Part shown: positions 23,001 to 32,875 of the stretch, piece after piece
Numbering within the stretch: position 1 is the first letter of the stretch
Layout of the letters: every line of letters starts with the position of its first letter
Source: Cordia subcordata
Taxonomy: Eukaryota > Streptophyta > Magnoliopsida > Boraginales > Cordiaceae
Assembly (NCBI GenBank): GCA_028554755.1
Contig: JAPTOF010000021.1
Coordinates: forward strand, 4,079,501-4,143,500
Direction: 5' to 3'
Length of the DNA: 64,000 bases
The notes under the pieces: generated by a model
Told to the model about the DNA's origin: nothing
Database searches by the model: none
The model's input: the letters and a program-made list of their open reading frames with translations, nothing else
Program-made: the position numbers and the translations under genes

Positions 23001-25046
23001 TTTCATGATTTCCCTTTTTCTACATTTTTGTGCTTCTCCTGCCGATGATATTTAGGTGATTTATAAAATTTTTTACTTATAGATACGTGCTCTTACGAAT
23101 TTACTTTCCCCCTCTAGATGCTCAGACCACCTGTAGACAACATTTGTGCTCTTCTCCGAGTGCTTGTTGCATTGGACTCCCAGCCTTCAAGACTTTCAGA
23201 AGACAGTGTTATTAACTTAAGCAATGTTCTTGCAGAATATCTGATAGATGTTTCATCTGTAAGTAGTTTTTCTTGTTTATTTATTTGATGCTATCCTAAA
23301 ATTCTTTGATCTCAATGCTGGTAATTGTTAGTCGCAGGAATTTTTTGTGCAAAATTCTTTTTCCAAATCTCCAATCTATTGAGTTTTATTTTGCTTATGC
23401 TCGTCGTTTTGCTGCAAGTTGTTTGAATTTTCTGTTATTCTAATGCAGAGAGAGCCCGAAGATGGTGATGCAACCAATGATATGAAAAGAAGCCATTACT
23501 TTTACCTACCTTCTTTCATTCTCTTCCACAGGAATGCCAAACTGTTAAAGCTTGTATTGAATATGATGGGATTATTTATTGATCAGTATGGTTCATCAGA
23601 TTCTGGTCATCATCATATCTATTCTATGGATGCCCCATGTAGGCTAAGTGCAATTGTCTCCATCCTCCTCCACATGAGTAAAGACTGCAAGATCCAGCGA
23701 GTTCTTGTATCATGCAGGACAGAGATGGAGAATATTTTACAGAAAATGCTCACATTAAAGGTATGATCTAAAACCTCAAATATCAGATGAAGATTTTGTA
23801 CCTACTTCCACATGAGAAGGGCCTACCATTCAGGAAAATGATCTCCAATTTGGAATTTACAAAGCTAGCAATGTGAATTCCTGAGAGTTGAGGAATTGTG
23901 TTGACCAATGATCTAAACAAAGATAAGAATCGTGACTTTCTGATATGGTTAAGGATATCAAGATGACCTATGTAGTTTTACTAATAATTATGTAGTTACA
24001 AGTGTCCATCTTATTTATGGACCATTCTGTGCTACACTTTTGTGGACTCAGTTCAGCAGTAATAGTAAACACACTGATATGGTCCTTGTAGAAAGCTGCA
24101 CATAAGTACATGTGATAGAGGTAAAAAGTGCATACAACATGGCAAAGCATTCGTGTTTTATGGTAAGGAAAAAAGGTGACCCATATACTTTGGAGTGAAA
24201 TTGGAGATACCAAGCAAGATATATATCTCTATGAGCCAACTTTGTTTTGCTGTCAATTTAATAGAAAGAAATTAATATTTGCTAAAACCGGTGAAATCTC
24301 TGCACTCTTTCCTCAAAATTTGGATGGATACATCTTGTTTCCTTTCTCCGGATATACGTAATTTCATAAAGGAGGATGCTCAATTGACTCTTTATGTACT
24401 TGGGTCTTCTGGTTTCATGTGATGTGCATTTTAGCAGGATATTTATGCTACTGCTGCTGCTGCTGCTACAGCACTGTTTCATTATACTTTTATTACTATG
24501 TCCAGGGCTGCTGTTCCTTTGGCTTTGTTTTGCTGTTATTGATATCTTTCCGGTATTGTTAAAATCACTATCACCTATTTTTGTGTATGGCCTGAAATTG
24601 ATAATCGCTTTCTTATGCTTGGCTTATGGGCTTACTTCTACTCTTGCTGCAACCACTACCTGCTATTGTTGTCGTTGATGTTGTTACAATAATCTACCTG
24701 TTATCATAATCTATTATTTTTGCGTGGACTGTACTTGACATATCACTTTCCCCCATGTACGGGCATGTTTATCACTGTTCAAAGCTTGTTTTGGCAAAAA
24801 GCTTGTAACTAGTAAGGTGTTGGAACAGGGTCAGTAATAGTAGAAACCCTTTCCACTTTGGTCAGTCTATTTTCTGTTCAGTATCGGTACGCAATCAAAT
24901 TTTGCACGCTGATAGAGCTTTTTCCTTTGTTACAGTCTTCCAAGGAAATTAATAACACAATCGAGGGGCGGCATAAGATGCAGGTTGTATGTGATCGGAT
25001 GAAAGCTGTCATTGATTCATCTTTCAGTGGGAGACCAGTTACCTAA
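5032..25046 (+). CDS. TEX10: IPI1/TEX10-family 60S ribosome biogenesis protein (19 coding exons, 884 aa)
   Basis: Exons: 5032-5088, 5177-5249, 5532-5654, 6113-6282, 7144-7293, 7933-8079, 9082-9142, 9567-9883, 10658-10789, 13372-13491, 13661-13747, 13916-14038, 14172-14292, 14384-14509, 16154-16288, 22782-22930, 23118-23258, 23449-23760, 24936-25046. All borders are GT/AG, all phases agree, and the total is 2655 nt with no internal stop. The N-terminus is lysine-rich with the family motif [20 protein letters not shown] (residues 16-35), a likely nuclear localisation signal. Residues about 85-240 match the Ipi1 N-terminal helical-repeat domain ([33 protein letters not shown]). The rest is alpha-helical (ARM/HEAT-like), and the length is close to that of human TEX10. 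IPI1/TEX10 works with Rix1/PELP1 and IPI3/WDR18 in nuclear pre-60S maturation (ITS2 processing, Rea1/MDN1 recruitment). Intron 9 holds a TRIM, intron 14 a MITE, and the 6.5-kb intron 15 an antisense Copia. Exon 14 ends at GTGAGT (14510); the nearer GT at 14494 would break the frame. Confidence 0.93.
8671..8809 (+). repeat. Imperfect tandem duplication in intron 6
   Basis: TTGAATTATATATAGTTTGAC...GAAAGTAATGTTGAAGAT at 8671-8743 is repeated with substitutions at 8744-8809. Nothing else is recognisable in this 1-kb intron (8080-9081). Confidence 0.6.
12171..12244 (+). repeat. 28-bp tandem repeat, 2.6 copies
   Basis: The unit CTTAAYGAGGCAAAATTYAA plus AACAGAAA occurs at 12171-12198 and 12199-12226 and partly at 12227-12244. 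It is noncoding and intronic. Confidence 0.8.
12514..13100 (+). mobile_element. TRIM (terminal-repeat retrotransposon in miniature), 587 bp
   Basis: Two direct repeats of 126 bp each (12514-12639 and 12975-13100) start TGTTAYAACAT and end CTTAACA/CTTAATA. Directly after the left repeat is a perfect initiator-tRNA-Met primer site, TGGTATCAGAGC (12640-12651). A purine run, GAAAGGAAG, precedes the right repeat. The 5-bp duplication GATTC flanks the element on both sides (12509-12513 and 13101-13105). The 323-bp interior has no gag or pol, as expected of TRIMs, which are mobilised in trans by other LTR elements. It sits in sense orientation in intron 9 of the ribosome-biogenesis gene. Confidence 0.93.
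14510..16153 (+). other. Intron 14 of the IPI1/TEX10-like gene (1.6 kb)
   Basis: The intron runs from GTGAGT at 14510 to TTGTTGCAG at 16153. It contains the Tourist-type MITE 15159-15299 and a loose repeat of CTGATAA...AAGGAGTAGG near 15910-15990. No exon-like open frame with splice sites and family similarity is seen. Confidence 0.7.
15159..15299. mobile_element. Tourist/PIF-Harbinger-type MITE, 141 bp, TAA duplication
   Basis: The left end AGCCTAGTTTGCCTTTCCAT and the right end ATGGAAAGCCAAACTTGGCT form an inverted repeat of about 25 bp with few mismatches. TAA flanks both sides (15156-15158 and 15300-15302), the 3-bp target preference of PIF/Harbinger elements. It is noncoding and lies in intron 14. 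Confidence 0.75.
16375..17340. mobile_element. Probable MULE-like element with long degenerate inverted ends
   Basis: GTTGCACATAAAGCCCCATG at 16440-16459 pairs with CATGGGGCTCTATGTGGAAC at 17300-17319, and weaker pairing continues on both sides. The spacing of about 0.9 kb and the long imperfect arms resemble non-autonomous Mutator-like elements. The exact ends and target duplication were not found. The interior has no convincing ORF and includes a T/G homopolymer stretch near 16917-16962. Confidence 0.45.
17334..17469. repeat. 68-bp direct tandem duplication
   Basis: GTGTTGTAAATTTTATTCAT... through GATTTCTGGT at 17334-17398 is repeated at about 17405-17469 with only a few differences, indicating a recent duplication. 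It lies between the MULE-like element and the Copia remnant. Confidence 0.8.
17600..18600 (-). pseudogene. Copia reverse transcriptase, degenerate and truncated
   Basis: The minus strand shows the RT sequence [14 protein letters not shown], then [20 protein letters not shown] and FSPVVK, then [16 protein letters not shown] and the catalytic block [13 protein letters not shown]. In active Copia RT this block is YVDD; here the second aspartate is asparagine (YVDN). It continues with YFLGLEV and [18 protein letters not shown] before similarity ends. At least two frame breaks (near 17783 and 18358) and the D-to-N change show it is inactive. Confidence 0.88.
19200..19760 (-). pseudogene. Copia integrase core, antisense in intron 15
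   Basis: The minus strand encodes [30 protein letters not shown] and [11 protein letters not shown], the D, D and E blocks of the retroviral-type integrase catalytic core, followed by [16 protein letters not shown]. This stretch of about 180 codons is open, but the zinc-binding N-terminal part upstream and the serine-rich linker downstream (18570-19157) are in other frames, so the polyprotein is broken. Confidence 0.85.
20080..20410 (-). pseudogene. Copia protease region, antisense
   Basis: The minus strand shows [13 protein letters not shown], the position of the aspartic protease active site (normally D-T/S-G-A). The glycine is replaced by arginine, which should abolish activity. Typical downstream blocks follow ([18 protein letters not shown]). 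The region connects gag to integrase. Confidence 0.75.
20470..21530 (-). pseudogene. Copia gag, antisense, frameshifted
   Basis: A methionine at 21530 starts a serine-rich N-terminus. Sequence typical of the UBN2/retrotran gag family follows in shifting frames ([40 protein letters not shown]), then an RG/SN-rich tail ([17 protein letters not shown]) and a broken CCHC knuckle (frames giving [10 protein letters not shown]). Several frame shifts within about 1 kb mark it as a pseudogene. Confidence 0.8.
21777..21953 (-). repeat. 5' LTR of the antisense Copia (about 177 bp)
   Basis: On the minus strand the segment starts TGTCGTAGGAGG and ends next to the primer site TGGTATCC. Inside is CACTGTACTATATGCCCATA, which could include a TATA element. 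No second copy was found near 17.0-17.6 kb, so the left end follows a Copia-type pattern rather than LTR alignment. Confidence 0.55.
24447..24470 (+). repeat. Short (CTG)n microsatellite in intron 18
   Basis: Five CTG units and near-repeats (TACTGCTGCTGCTGCTGCTA). The remainder of this 1.2-kb intron (23761-24935) shows nothing recognisable. Confidence 0.7.
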
Positions 25047-26650
25047 ATGCATCAACAAGGTGACTCTTATGCGTGACTTAGGAGACTCGTAGATCTCTGG
25101 AACTTCATATGACATTTTATGTATAATTGCTTCTCTTCCTTACCCCTTTTTGTTTTTCCATTTCTTTGGTCGTGTCTCTGTCAACATATCTTGTCATCTC
25201 TATACTAAAGCTGGTAATTTGCCACTAAAAGACTGGTGGTTAAGTGATATGTTTTTCACTTTTAGTGCGAATGGTTTTGGAATCAATACCCATTGGTTGC
25301 ATGTAATTAGTCTTTGAATAAAAAAAAAGAAATTGGTAATTTCCCCGTGTTCATTTCCTCCAAAAGTCTATTTGCCATTTGACATTACTTGATTGCATTG
25401 TTATATTATATTCTGTATATATGTGTGTGTATATATATATATAAATTTTTTTTTTTAATTCCACGGCAAACCTACATGTAGCTGCATTCTCTTAATTTTT
25501 CTTTCACATTACATCGATCAACATGTTCAAAATCTCCGCCACTTGCCACATACTATCATCAATTATATTTCAAAATTAGAATTTCATCTGACGCTAATAA
25601 ATTACAATGACGAATATATATTTGTACTTATAATACATAAGACAATAAAACCTATGGTTAAACTCTAAATTATAGAAATTACTGAATATTAAAGGTCGAT
25701 GTTGGTATGATTTTATATCTCAGTTTTAATAAAATAATATGAATGTTTTGCAACCTTTTGATGGGGTCTTTTCTGAGTATATCAAATTAAAACTATAGAC
25801 ACGTTGTCTATATCTAATCATGTTTATCTTTTATTTAACTAGCATCGCTAAAGCCTGAAGTTCGTGTTTCATACGGTTTTATTTTCTTTCTAAATTTTTT
25901 ATTCAATTTTTCCTTTTATAGTGTCAAATTAGTTTTTAATCATGTCGTTGCTTCAATGAATAATTTATTCAAATCTTTATGGTTGGGCCCACTTTAGATT
26001 GTTATTATTAAGGTATTAAATACATTACACCATACACACATTTTCTTAACAATGACATGTTAATAACAAAATTAAGATAAAATATTTCTAAATCAATTAC
26101 AACTAATTGGCTTTAGAGCACCAATTCTAACATTGACTATGCCCACAGTATAGGAACGCAGAAGGGAAAAAAGTTGTTGGTATATTAACTAATTGGCTTT
26201 AGAGCGCCAACCAATTGGCTTTCATACAGGTTGGTTTGTTGGGGTATTAGGATTTTATTTAAGTTTTTTTTTTTAAATTTATGATGATTCATAGGCACAA
26301 TATATTTATATTTGGAAAATTTCAAATTATATAATTTTTATATCTAGCAAAAGAAGAAAAATGAAGAGCTTGTATTAATAATTGAGGTTCTCATTTAGAA
26401 GTAAAAAGATCTTTGTAATTTAAATTTCCAAAGCCTAAAAGAAGTCCAAGGATTATATACATGCATGTATATATATATATATACACACACACATTGTATA
26501 GCTTGGAATTGCTATATTTGTGTGTATTCGACAAGTGGGATTTGCAATGCCATATAGGGGAAAAAAAATAAGTTATAAAAGAGAACAAACGTTGCCACGT
26601 AAGATATGAAACATAAAAAAAAAAAACAAAACTAACACATGGTATGTAAA
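25047..26650. other. 3' UTR and gene-free AT-rich spacer
   Basis: AATAAA at 25317-25322, 271 nt after the stop codon, is the best polyadenylation signal for the IPI1/TEX10-like gene. Beyond it lies AT-rich DNA with a (GT)n(AT)n tract at about 25421-25445 and a short direct repeat (CTAATTGGCTTTAGAGCRCC near 26103 and 26189). No coding or element signature is seen. Confidence 0.6.
25317..25322 (+). terminator. Candidate polyadenylation signal AATAAA
   Basis: This is the canonical hexamer, within a T/A-rich context 271 nt downstream of the TAA at 25044-25046. Plant signals are loose, so the true cleavage site could lie elsewhere. Confidence 0.45.
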
Positions 26651-26651
26651 A

Positions 26652-27780
26652 CATCAATTTTTCACAAGCTCAAGGCCGACAATTATGGAAGCTGGGACAT
26701 TCCAATGAAGACTCTCTTTAGTTCCCAAGATCTTTGGTAGATTATTATGGATACGCATGAAGAACCCAGAGGGTGAAGCAACTTTCATCACAGAACAAAA
26801 CCATTCATTGCATGAAATAAGAAAGAGAGGTAAGAAAGCATTATTTTCAGTTTATTAGGCTGTTGGTGAATCCATGTTTCGAAAAATTGCTAAAGCAAAA
26901 TCTAAAGAAGTGTGGGATAAACTCGCCACTATTTTCAAAGGGTTGATCGTGTTAAAAGAATTCATTTGCAAACATTTTGAAGTGAATTTCAGAATGCTTG
27001 CATGTGAGAATGTGAATCAATTTCTAATTATTTTTCTCACCTATGTGAATCAATTTCTAATTATTTTTCTCAACTATCAATTTCTTGATAGTTGAGAATT
27101 AAATAAATGGAGCAAAATATTGAAAATATTCAAGTGATTGAAAAGTATTAACAATTAAAAATCCTTTAATTTGAGCATATAGTGGTTTCAATTAAAGAAT
27201 CAAAAGACTTGGATCAACTAACCATCGAAGAGTTGAAAAGATCACTTTGAGTGCATGAGTAACACATGCAAAACAATTCCAATTTCGGTACTACTGAGAA
27301 AGGCTCTGTTTGGCCTAATTATAGGATTTTAGCTATTGAGATGTAGAACTTTAGTAGTAAGGCTTTAGGTAAAAGTATTAAATGGTGTTGATTGTTTGGC
27401 TTAATATTTCAGTAGTGGAGCTTTCAATTGTTTTGAGAATAATATTAGATTTTTAAAAAAAAATAGAGTAATATCTTTGAGAAAAATGAAAGAAATCAAT
27501 TTTTGACATGATGTAAAATTAACTTTTCAAAAGCCTTTCTTGAAAAGTTTGAATTTGGGGCTTCTAGGTTTTCATCATTTTTTAGCTTTAGCTTTTATGT
27601 GAAAGCTTTTTTTGAAAATGAGACATAACAGATCAGTTTTAACTTTTAGACTTGCAAAAAGCACTTTTGAGTGACTAAAAGCTAGGTCAAATAGTCTAAG
27701 ATTTGAAATCTAAGCTTAAAGGACAAGACCATAAGCCAAAATGTGGAGGTTTTCATGATGGACGTGACAAAAAAGTTTTA
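26652..27780 (+). pseudogene. Copia gag (UBN2-type) remnant
   Basis: Frames give KADNYGSWDIPMKTLF, SQDLW, RKIAKAKS-KEVWDKL, FKG and VNQFL, the order found in Copia gag proteins of the UBN2 family (DNYxxW, substrate-like helices, then the ESKDL/IEEL block before the zinc knuckle). Stops and frame shifts are frequent, and the phrase VNQFLIIFL is duplicated (27016-27071). A MITE (27303-27697) splits the 3' part, which resumes as GATTTGAAATCTAAGCTTAA at 27701. An inverted second copy lies at 63061-64000. Confidence 0.72.
27303..27697. mobile_element. MITE, 395 bp, inserted in the gag remnant
   Basis: Comparison with the inverted copy at the right window end, where the site is empty (GAGAAAGATTTG), shows an insertion between GAGAAAG and ATTTG. 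The ends GCTCTGTTTGGCCTA and TAGGTCAAATAGTCT are imperfect inverted repeats. AAG is duplicated at the borders (27300-27302 and 27698-27700). The same right terminus occurs alone at 31502-31529. Confidence 0.7.
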
Positions 27781-27817
27781 ATCTGTCTCCTCATACAAAA
27801 AAAAAAAAATACTTCAC

Positions 27818-27852
<35 letters not shown>

Positions 27853-28315
27853 CCTGCCCCTTCATTATACTTCCACTACTTTACTTTAATTTTTTCTAAG
27901 ATTATTTGATTTTACAAAAATTATAAAAGTTAATTATTAATAATAAATAAAGATATAAAAATACCAATTTGTTTGTGTATCATACAAATATAATATAATA
28001 TACTTTTTGTTACATTTTTTTTCTTCCACTTAGCTAATAAAATAGATATTATATGAATTTCTAAATTTTATATGACATTTTAGTGAATATTTAAATTACA
28101 AATAATTTATCAATTATTAGATAATCTTTATTCAAACTCTTCTATTAATTTTTATTCTCAAGAAAATATATCCTCTATTCAAAATTAGATATTGATATTT
28201 TAATTTTCCTTCATAAATAACTAGATTGATAAATTTTTCACTTCTAATATAGATATATCTCTATACCTTGGAGGTTAAAATAGACTTATTTTTAGAAATT
28301 GAATGCATAACTTCT

Positions 28316-28824
28316 ATATATATTTATTATAGAACACTTTGAAATATATATTATATTATTTTTAACTATAATCTTTAAAAGTAATAAATAATTTTATCCT
28401 ACATCTAGATTAATCCTATATTTAGATTAATCCTATCCCTCTTTTTGGTTTGTAGTCCCTGTATAAGAATTGAATACGTGAGAAAATTTAAGAACACTTC
28501 AAGATGAAATTGTTGGACTTGATCAATTTTAATAATTAAATTTGTGAGAAATGATGTGCAAAGGAGACTTATAGAGACGTCAAATATATATTTATTATAA
28601 AAAATTTTGAAATATATATTATATTACTTATAACTATAATTTTTAAAAGTAATAAATAATTTTATCCTACATTTAGATTAATCTTATCCCTCCTTTTTGT
28701 TTTATAATCCCTATATAACAATTGAATACGTGAGAAAATTCAAGAACACTTGAAGATGAAATTGTTGGCCTTGATCAATTTTAATAAGTCAATTTGTGAG
28801 AAATGATGTGCAAAGGAGACTTAT
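28316..28824. repeat. Tandem duplication of about 250 bp
   Basis: Copy 1 (28316-28572) and copy 2 (28584-28824) share ATATATATTTATTATA at the start, GAATACGTGAGAAAATT in the middle and GATGTGCAAAGGAGACTTAT at the end. Differences are few and include a 16-bp deletion in copy 2. Confidence 0.88.
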
Positions 28825-29950
28825 CAAAACCCAGGCATAATCGAAAAAACATAAGAGATAGAAAAGTTAAAGATTAAGCATCAGGTTGTCTGATGTTAAG
28901 TCAATTTTGATATTAATCTTTTAGTAAATTGGGTTTCATAGATTTAATTTAATGCTAATTTGTGAGTATTTTGAGTGTTGGCAAGAATTTTAATTGATTT
29001 AGAACTTTTTTACATACTTTGGGTTTATTGGTTTATTTTAATTTACATAGGAAAATTATTTAATTGGAGAAAAGAATTTTCGAAAAGCCAAATGGAAAGT
29101 CAAAAGAAAGAACAAGAAGTAGTAAAAGTCTTGGAGGAGAAGAAAAAGAGCAAAAAGGAAATTTTAACTAAGAAAAAGAAAAAGAAACTAACAAAAAGAT
29201 AAGTTTAGAAGAAAGAAAAAATAAAATTCAAAAAAAAAAAAAGAAGAAAGACTTCGACAACAAGTCACGGTCTAATGACCTTGACCTTAGCCTATAAACA
29301 GGTCACCAATGTGAGAATCATGAGAGATTACCAAATGCTTTCAACTAACAGCACCAACAATTCTTAGATTAGGATTTTCATATTTTATTTTCTTTTCTTT
29401 TCAAGATCCATAAGTTGAGATTTTGAGAGCATTTATGACTTGGAAACTTTGTAACGAATTCTTTTTTTAGTACTTTAATTTATTTTTATTATGTTTTATT
29501 TTCAAATTTTTTACTTTATTTTTAATATTGTGTTAGGCAAAAATTTTCTCGCCAAGGTTAGGATGAAACCTTGTTAATTTAACTTCTTCTATATTTGAGA
29601 TTTGATTTTTTCCATGAACTTAGTCTTTCATGGTTATTGTTTATTCACCTATTAATTGTTCAAAATAATTTCTTAGACGAGTTCAATAATGTTTTTCTCA
29701 TGCTTTGAATAATTTTGACAATTGATAGTTTCATTTTTAACGTCAGATATTAATTGTGATTTCGGGTCTAAGATACAATTAATGATTTGATGATCTTTTT
29801 GAAATTAGAATAAACATACCTTAGTTTTTATTAATTCAGAACTTTACGATTATATTTTCCATGATAATGAAGCCTGACCACGAGATTATCATGTAGCAAA
29901 ACATGGAAAAATTAATGCTCGAATATAGTTGAAGTTAGGATTAACAAAGG

Positions 29951-31039
29951 AGTGTTTTGCTAACGGACTCCCCTGTATTATAATAAAATTACGTCGCTGA
30001 CCCTTATATTCTCGAAACTCTCTACTAACTGCTTTGTAATTTTTCAACTTTTGCACAAATCCCCAAAGACTCATTTTCGTTAATTCCATTAACGGAATTG
30101 ATCAAATGACCATTTTACCCTAATTAAAATTGGTCAAATGACGATTTCGCCCTGATCATGGCACAATTTGAGGAAAAAAAAAGAAAGAAAGAAAAAAGAT
30201 CATCTTCTCCAAGAGATCTCAAGCTATACCGTACATGAAGCACTGTCGCCATGGTCAATCTTCTTGTTCTTCATCCACAAACAAAAAAATAAAATGTTAA
30301 ATCTACATGTCAAAGATGACCCATGCAGTTAATCATGATCTTGCTTTGCTCGTCATCTTGCTTAATTAATTTGTGAAATACGCGCGCACGTGTATATGTG
30401 TGTGTGTGTATGCAAGTTCTTGAAAGTTTGTTGCCGAGGTTTCCTCAGAGCTCAAATTATCAGTGGTCTCAGGGTGGTGGGGATCGGGTCGAGCTTGTGG
30501 ATTTTATCTTCGAATCCGATCATCACGAGATTGACAGGTACTTTACAAGCCAACGAGTTCGGTACTCGTAGTGAGTTCAGTAATGACGATGGAGCTAAAG
30601 ATTTTCCCGTGAAGTTCAATCAAATTTAATACTGCTGCTTGAAGTTCACTTTTTGGAGCAGTCCACCAAAATTTGGCTTGACTAGCTTGTATCACCATTG
30701 TTGTTGAGATAGCCAGAGATAACAAGAGTTAAGACGAGGGGTCACGTTGATGATGGTGGTGATAATTGGCCACGATAATGATTGTGATGATTAAAGGATT
30801 TTTTTTAGAAAAAAAATAAAATTAAAACTAAGGGTAATGTACAATTGATAGACAAAGTACGAATCTAATCTCAAGTTTAACGAGTGTAAATCACACACGT
30901 TAGAATGGATGGAAAAATTGATGAAGGGGGTACGTGTGCAAAAGTTGAAAAAGCACAAGTTGGTTAGTAGAGAGTTTTGAAAATAGAGGGCTAACGACAT
31001 AATTTCAATATAACACAGGAGGTCCGTTAGTAAAAATCC
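29951..31039. mobile_element. Pack-MULE-like element, 1089 bp, with about 100-bp TIRs
   Basis: The left arm (29951 to about 30060, including GCTAACGGACTCCCCTGTAT and ACTCTCTACTAAC) is the reverse complement of the right arm (about 30935-31039) with roughly three quarters of positions matching. A 9-11 bp duplication, TTAACAA(A)GG, flanks it (29940-29950 and 31040-31049), as in Mutator-like elements. No transposase is present. The interior (about 30380-30660) is more GC-rich than its surroundings and looks like captured host DNA. It is nested within the solo LTR 28891-31462. Confidence 0.8.
30420..30640. other. GC-richer internal segment, possible captured gene fragment
   Basis: Between a (GT)n tract (about 30385-30410) and AT-rich flanks the composition rises and frames stay open for 60-80 codons on both strands (for example FPQSSNYQWSQGGGDRVELV on +). 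I do not recognise the protein. A fragment of a host gene carried by the MULE-like element would explain it, but this is inference. Confidence 0.3.
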
Positions 31040-31462
31040 ATTAACAAGGTGACATCTGAGACGTTAGCCATTTATTCTTGCCAATTTAAGTCGTCAATTA
31101 ACTTTCTTGTTATTTTGTCTTGCAAGCTTTCTTTATTTTAATTTATTTTATTCCTGTTTTGCAATTCTTGTCTTTTAATTTCTTTTGTTAGTTGATTTAG
31201 TTTTAGATTTAATTTCTTATTTCTTAATTTGTAGTTTAATTAATTGCTTTCATTATTGTTCTAGTTTAGTTTTTGTTATTTAATTTAATTTTACTTTCAC
31301 AATTATTCTTCAAAATAACACTCGACTAGCTAAATTAGGAAGTCCCAATTTTTGTTTAAAACTTGTCCTTCACATAGCAAGTCACTGTGGAATCGACCTT
31401 ATATTTGCCTGAACTGTACTGTCATAATTCTTGCACTTGCAAGTAATTAAAACATCACAACA

Positions 31463-32063
31463 TTGTCAAAACAATCCTAGAGAGCAAAAGGGTCAATTTA
31501 AAGATTCTAAAAGCTAGGCCAAATAGTCTCATTCTCACTTAAGTTGATTTTTCATAATTGGACGATCTTTGTCATCTAATAAACTCAATTTTGCTTGAAA
31601 ATGGTAAAAGACAAAAAATGGAAAAATGATTACATTTATAGTTTCAAAAATATTAATAAATATTTACACAAGAAAGAAATTATTAACAAATTTAAAATTA
31701 TAAGTTAGGAAAACATACCAACCTTCATAAATTTCCACATCTTTTATTTAGCTTCTTGGATTGTGGTATCTTAGTTTTCGACATCTAGTGGTCTAATACA
31801 ATTAGTTGCCTCGGGTTTGAAAAGATTGACATTATTCCCACAAACTTTTACCATATTGTTCATAATAGTAAAGATCAATTAGATCTCTATTTTTCTCTTT
31901 CTTTTCTAATTGCTTGTTGCAAATTACATCCTATCCTTTTCTTTTGTTTATAGAAGCATCTACACTAAAAAGGTGCAAAAATATAAAAAACTCACAAAAA
32001 AATTTACATTGAATATAATATATTTTAGATTTCAAAGTAAATATGTACTTGAATCACCATAAC
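31463..32063. other. Gene-free AT-rich spacer
   Basis: After the TTGTC duplication the Copia-derived repeat continues briefly. A lone MITE terminus (AAAGCTAGGCCAAATAGTCT, to 31529) follows, then about 0.5 kb without recognisable coding or repeat structure. Confidence 0.5.
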
Positions 32064-32875
32064 AAGCTAATGTAATAAACAAAAAAAAAAAAAATTAAGC
32101 ATTAATTGGTAAAAAAAGTCATCACAATCTCAATAAAAAATATAAAAAAAGAAGTTTAGCAAAAAATATAATAAATAACGTTGAACTTTTCTTACAATGT
32201 TGTTGGCAAAAGCTTTTCTTACAATTTACAAACTCCCTTCCACACATCCAAGAAAATTTAAATTTTTTAATTATCTTTCTTAAAAGTCTCTTTTCTTTTT
32301 TTTTTTTTTTTTTGGTCTAATCTTCCTAACAGTTTTGTCTACATCATTTTCAAGCTAATGTAATTTTAAAAAAAAGACTAATCATTACTTGGTAAAAAAA
32401 GTCATCACATTAATCTTAATAAAAAAATATAAAAAAAAGTTTGAATAGCATTGAACTTTTATAGTGTTGTCGGCAAAAGTTGTTCTTACAATTTACAACC
32501 TCCCTTTGGCATAAAATTTAATTTCTTTTATAATCTTTCTTAAAAGTTCCTTTTCCTTGTTTTTTGTTTTGGGTCTAATCTTCCTAAAATTAAGTCTACA
32601 TCATTTTTCAAGCTAATATAATTAAAAAAAAATAATCATTACTTGGTAAAAAATTCATCACAATCTACATAAAAAAACATAAAAAAAAAGTTTAGAAAAA
32701 TAAATAAATAAATAAAGTTGAACTTTTCTTGTAGTGTTGTCTGGAAAAGCTTTTCTTATAATTTACAAACTCCCGGACATCCAATAAAATTTATTTATTT
32801 TTTATAATCTTTCCTAAAAGTTCCTTTTCAGTTTTTGGCTCCAATCTTCTTAACAGTCTTGTCTACATCGTTTTT
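32064..32875. repeat. Three-copy tandem array, 258-288 bp unit
   Basis: Units at 32064-32351, 32352-32609 and 32610-32875 each begin AAGCTAATRTAAT. Each contains CATTACTTGGTAAAAA, then GTTGAACTTTT / GTGTTGTCKGMAAAAG, then TAATCTTTCYTAAAAGT and ends near TCTACATC. Divergence between units is moderate. The array lies just upstream of the CACTA transposase remnant and may belong to its 5' subterminal region. Confidence 0.8.

Larger units (their letters stand above)
26652..28890 (+). repeat. Copia-derived dispersed repeat, + copy (resumes 31463)
   Basis: The gag remnant and about 1.1 kb of following AT-rich DNA are repeated in inverted orientation at about 63061-64000. Shared landmarks include TCTAAGCTTAAWGGACAAGA, CCACTTAGCTAATAAARTA and the junction TTGTCAAAACAA. 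In this copy the repeat is broken by the MITE at 27303 and the solo LTR at 28891, and carries a 250-bp internal duplication. It includes an (AT)n run at about 27822-27850. Confidence 0.75.
28891..31462 (+). mobile_element. Solo LTR (about 1.47 kb plus nested element), TSD TTGTC
   Basis: The segment starts TGATGTTAAG and ends CATCACAACA (TG...CA), and is flanked by TTGTC at 28886-28890 and 31463-31467. The related repeat at the right edge of the window has the uninterrupted site (AGTTGTCAAAACAA), which confirms the insertion point. The end region GTGGAATCGACCTTATATTTG...CTTGCACTTGCAAG resembles LTR ends of plant Gypsy elements. No internal retroelement domain or second LTR is present, so it is read as a solo LTR left by recombination. 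It contains the MULE-like element 29951-31039. Confidence 0.75.

Noticed and set aside
28975..29202. Lysine-rich 75-codon + frame
   Set aside because: It is generated by A-rich sequence (AAGAAAAAGAAA) inside the solo LTR, with no homologous family or splice context.
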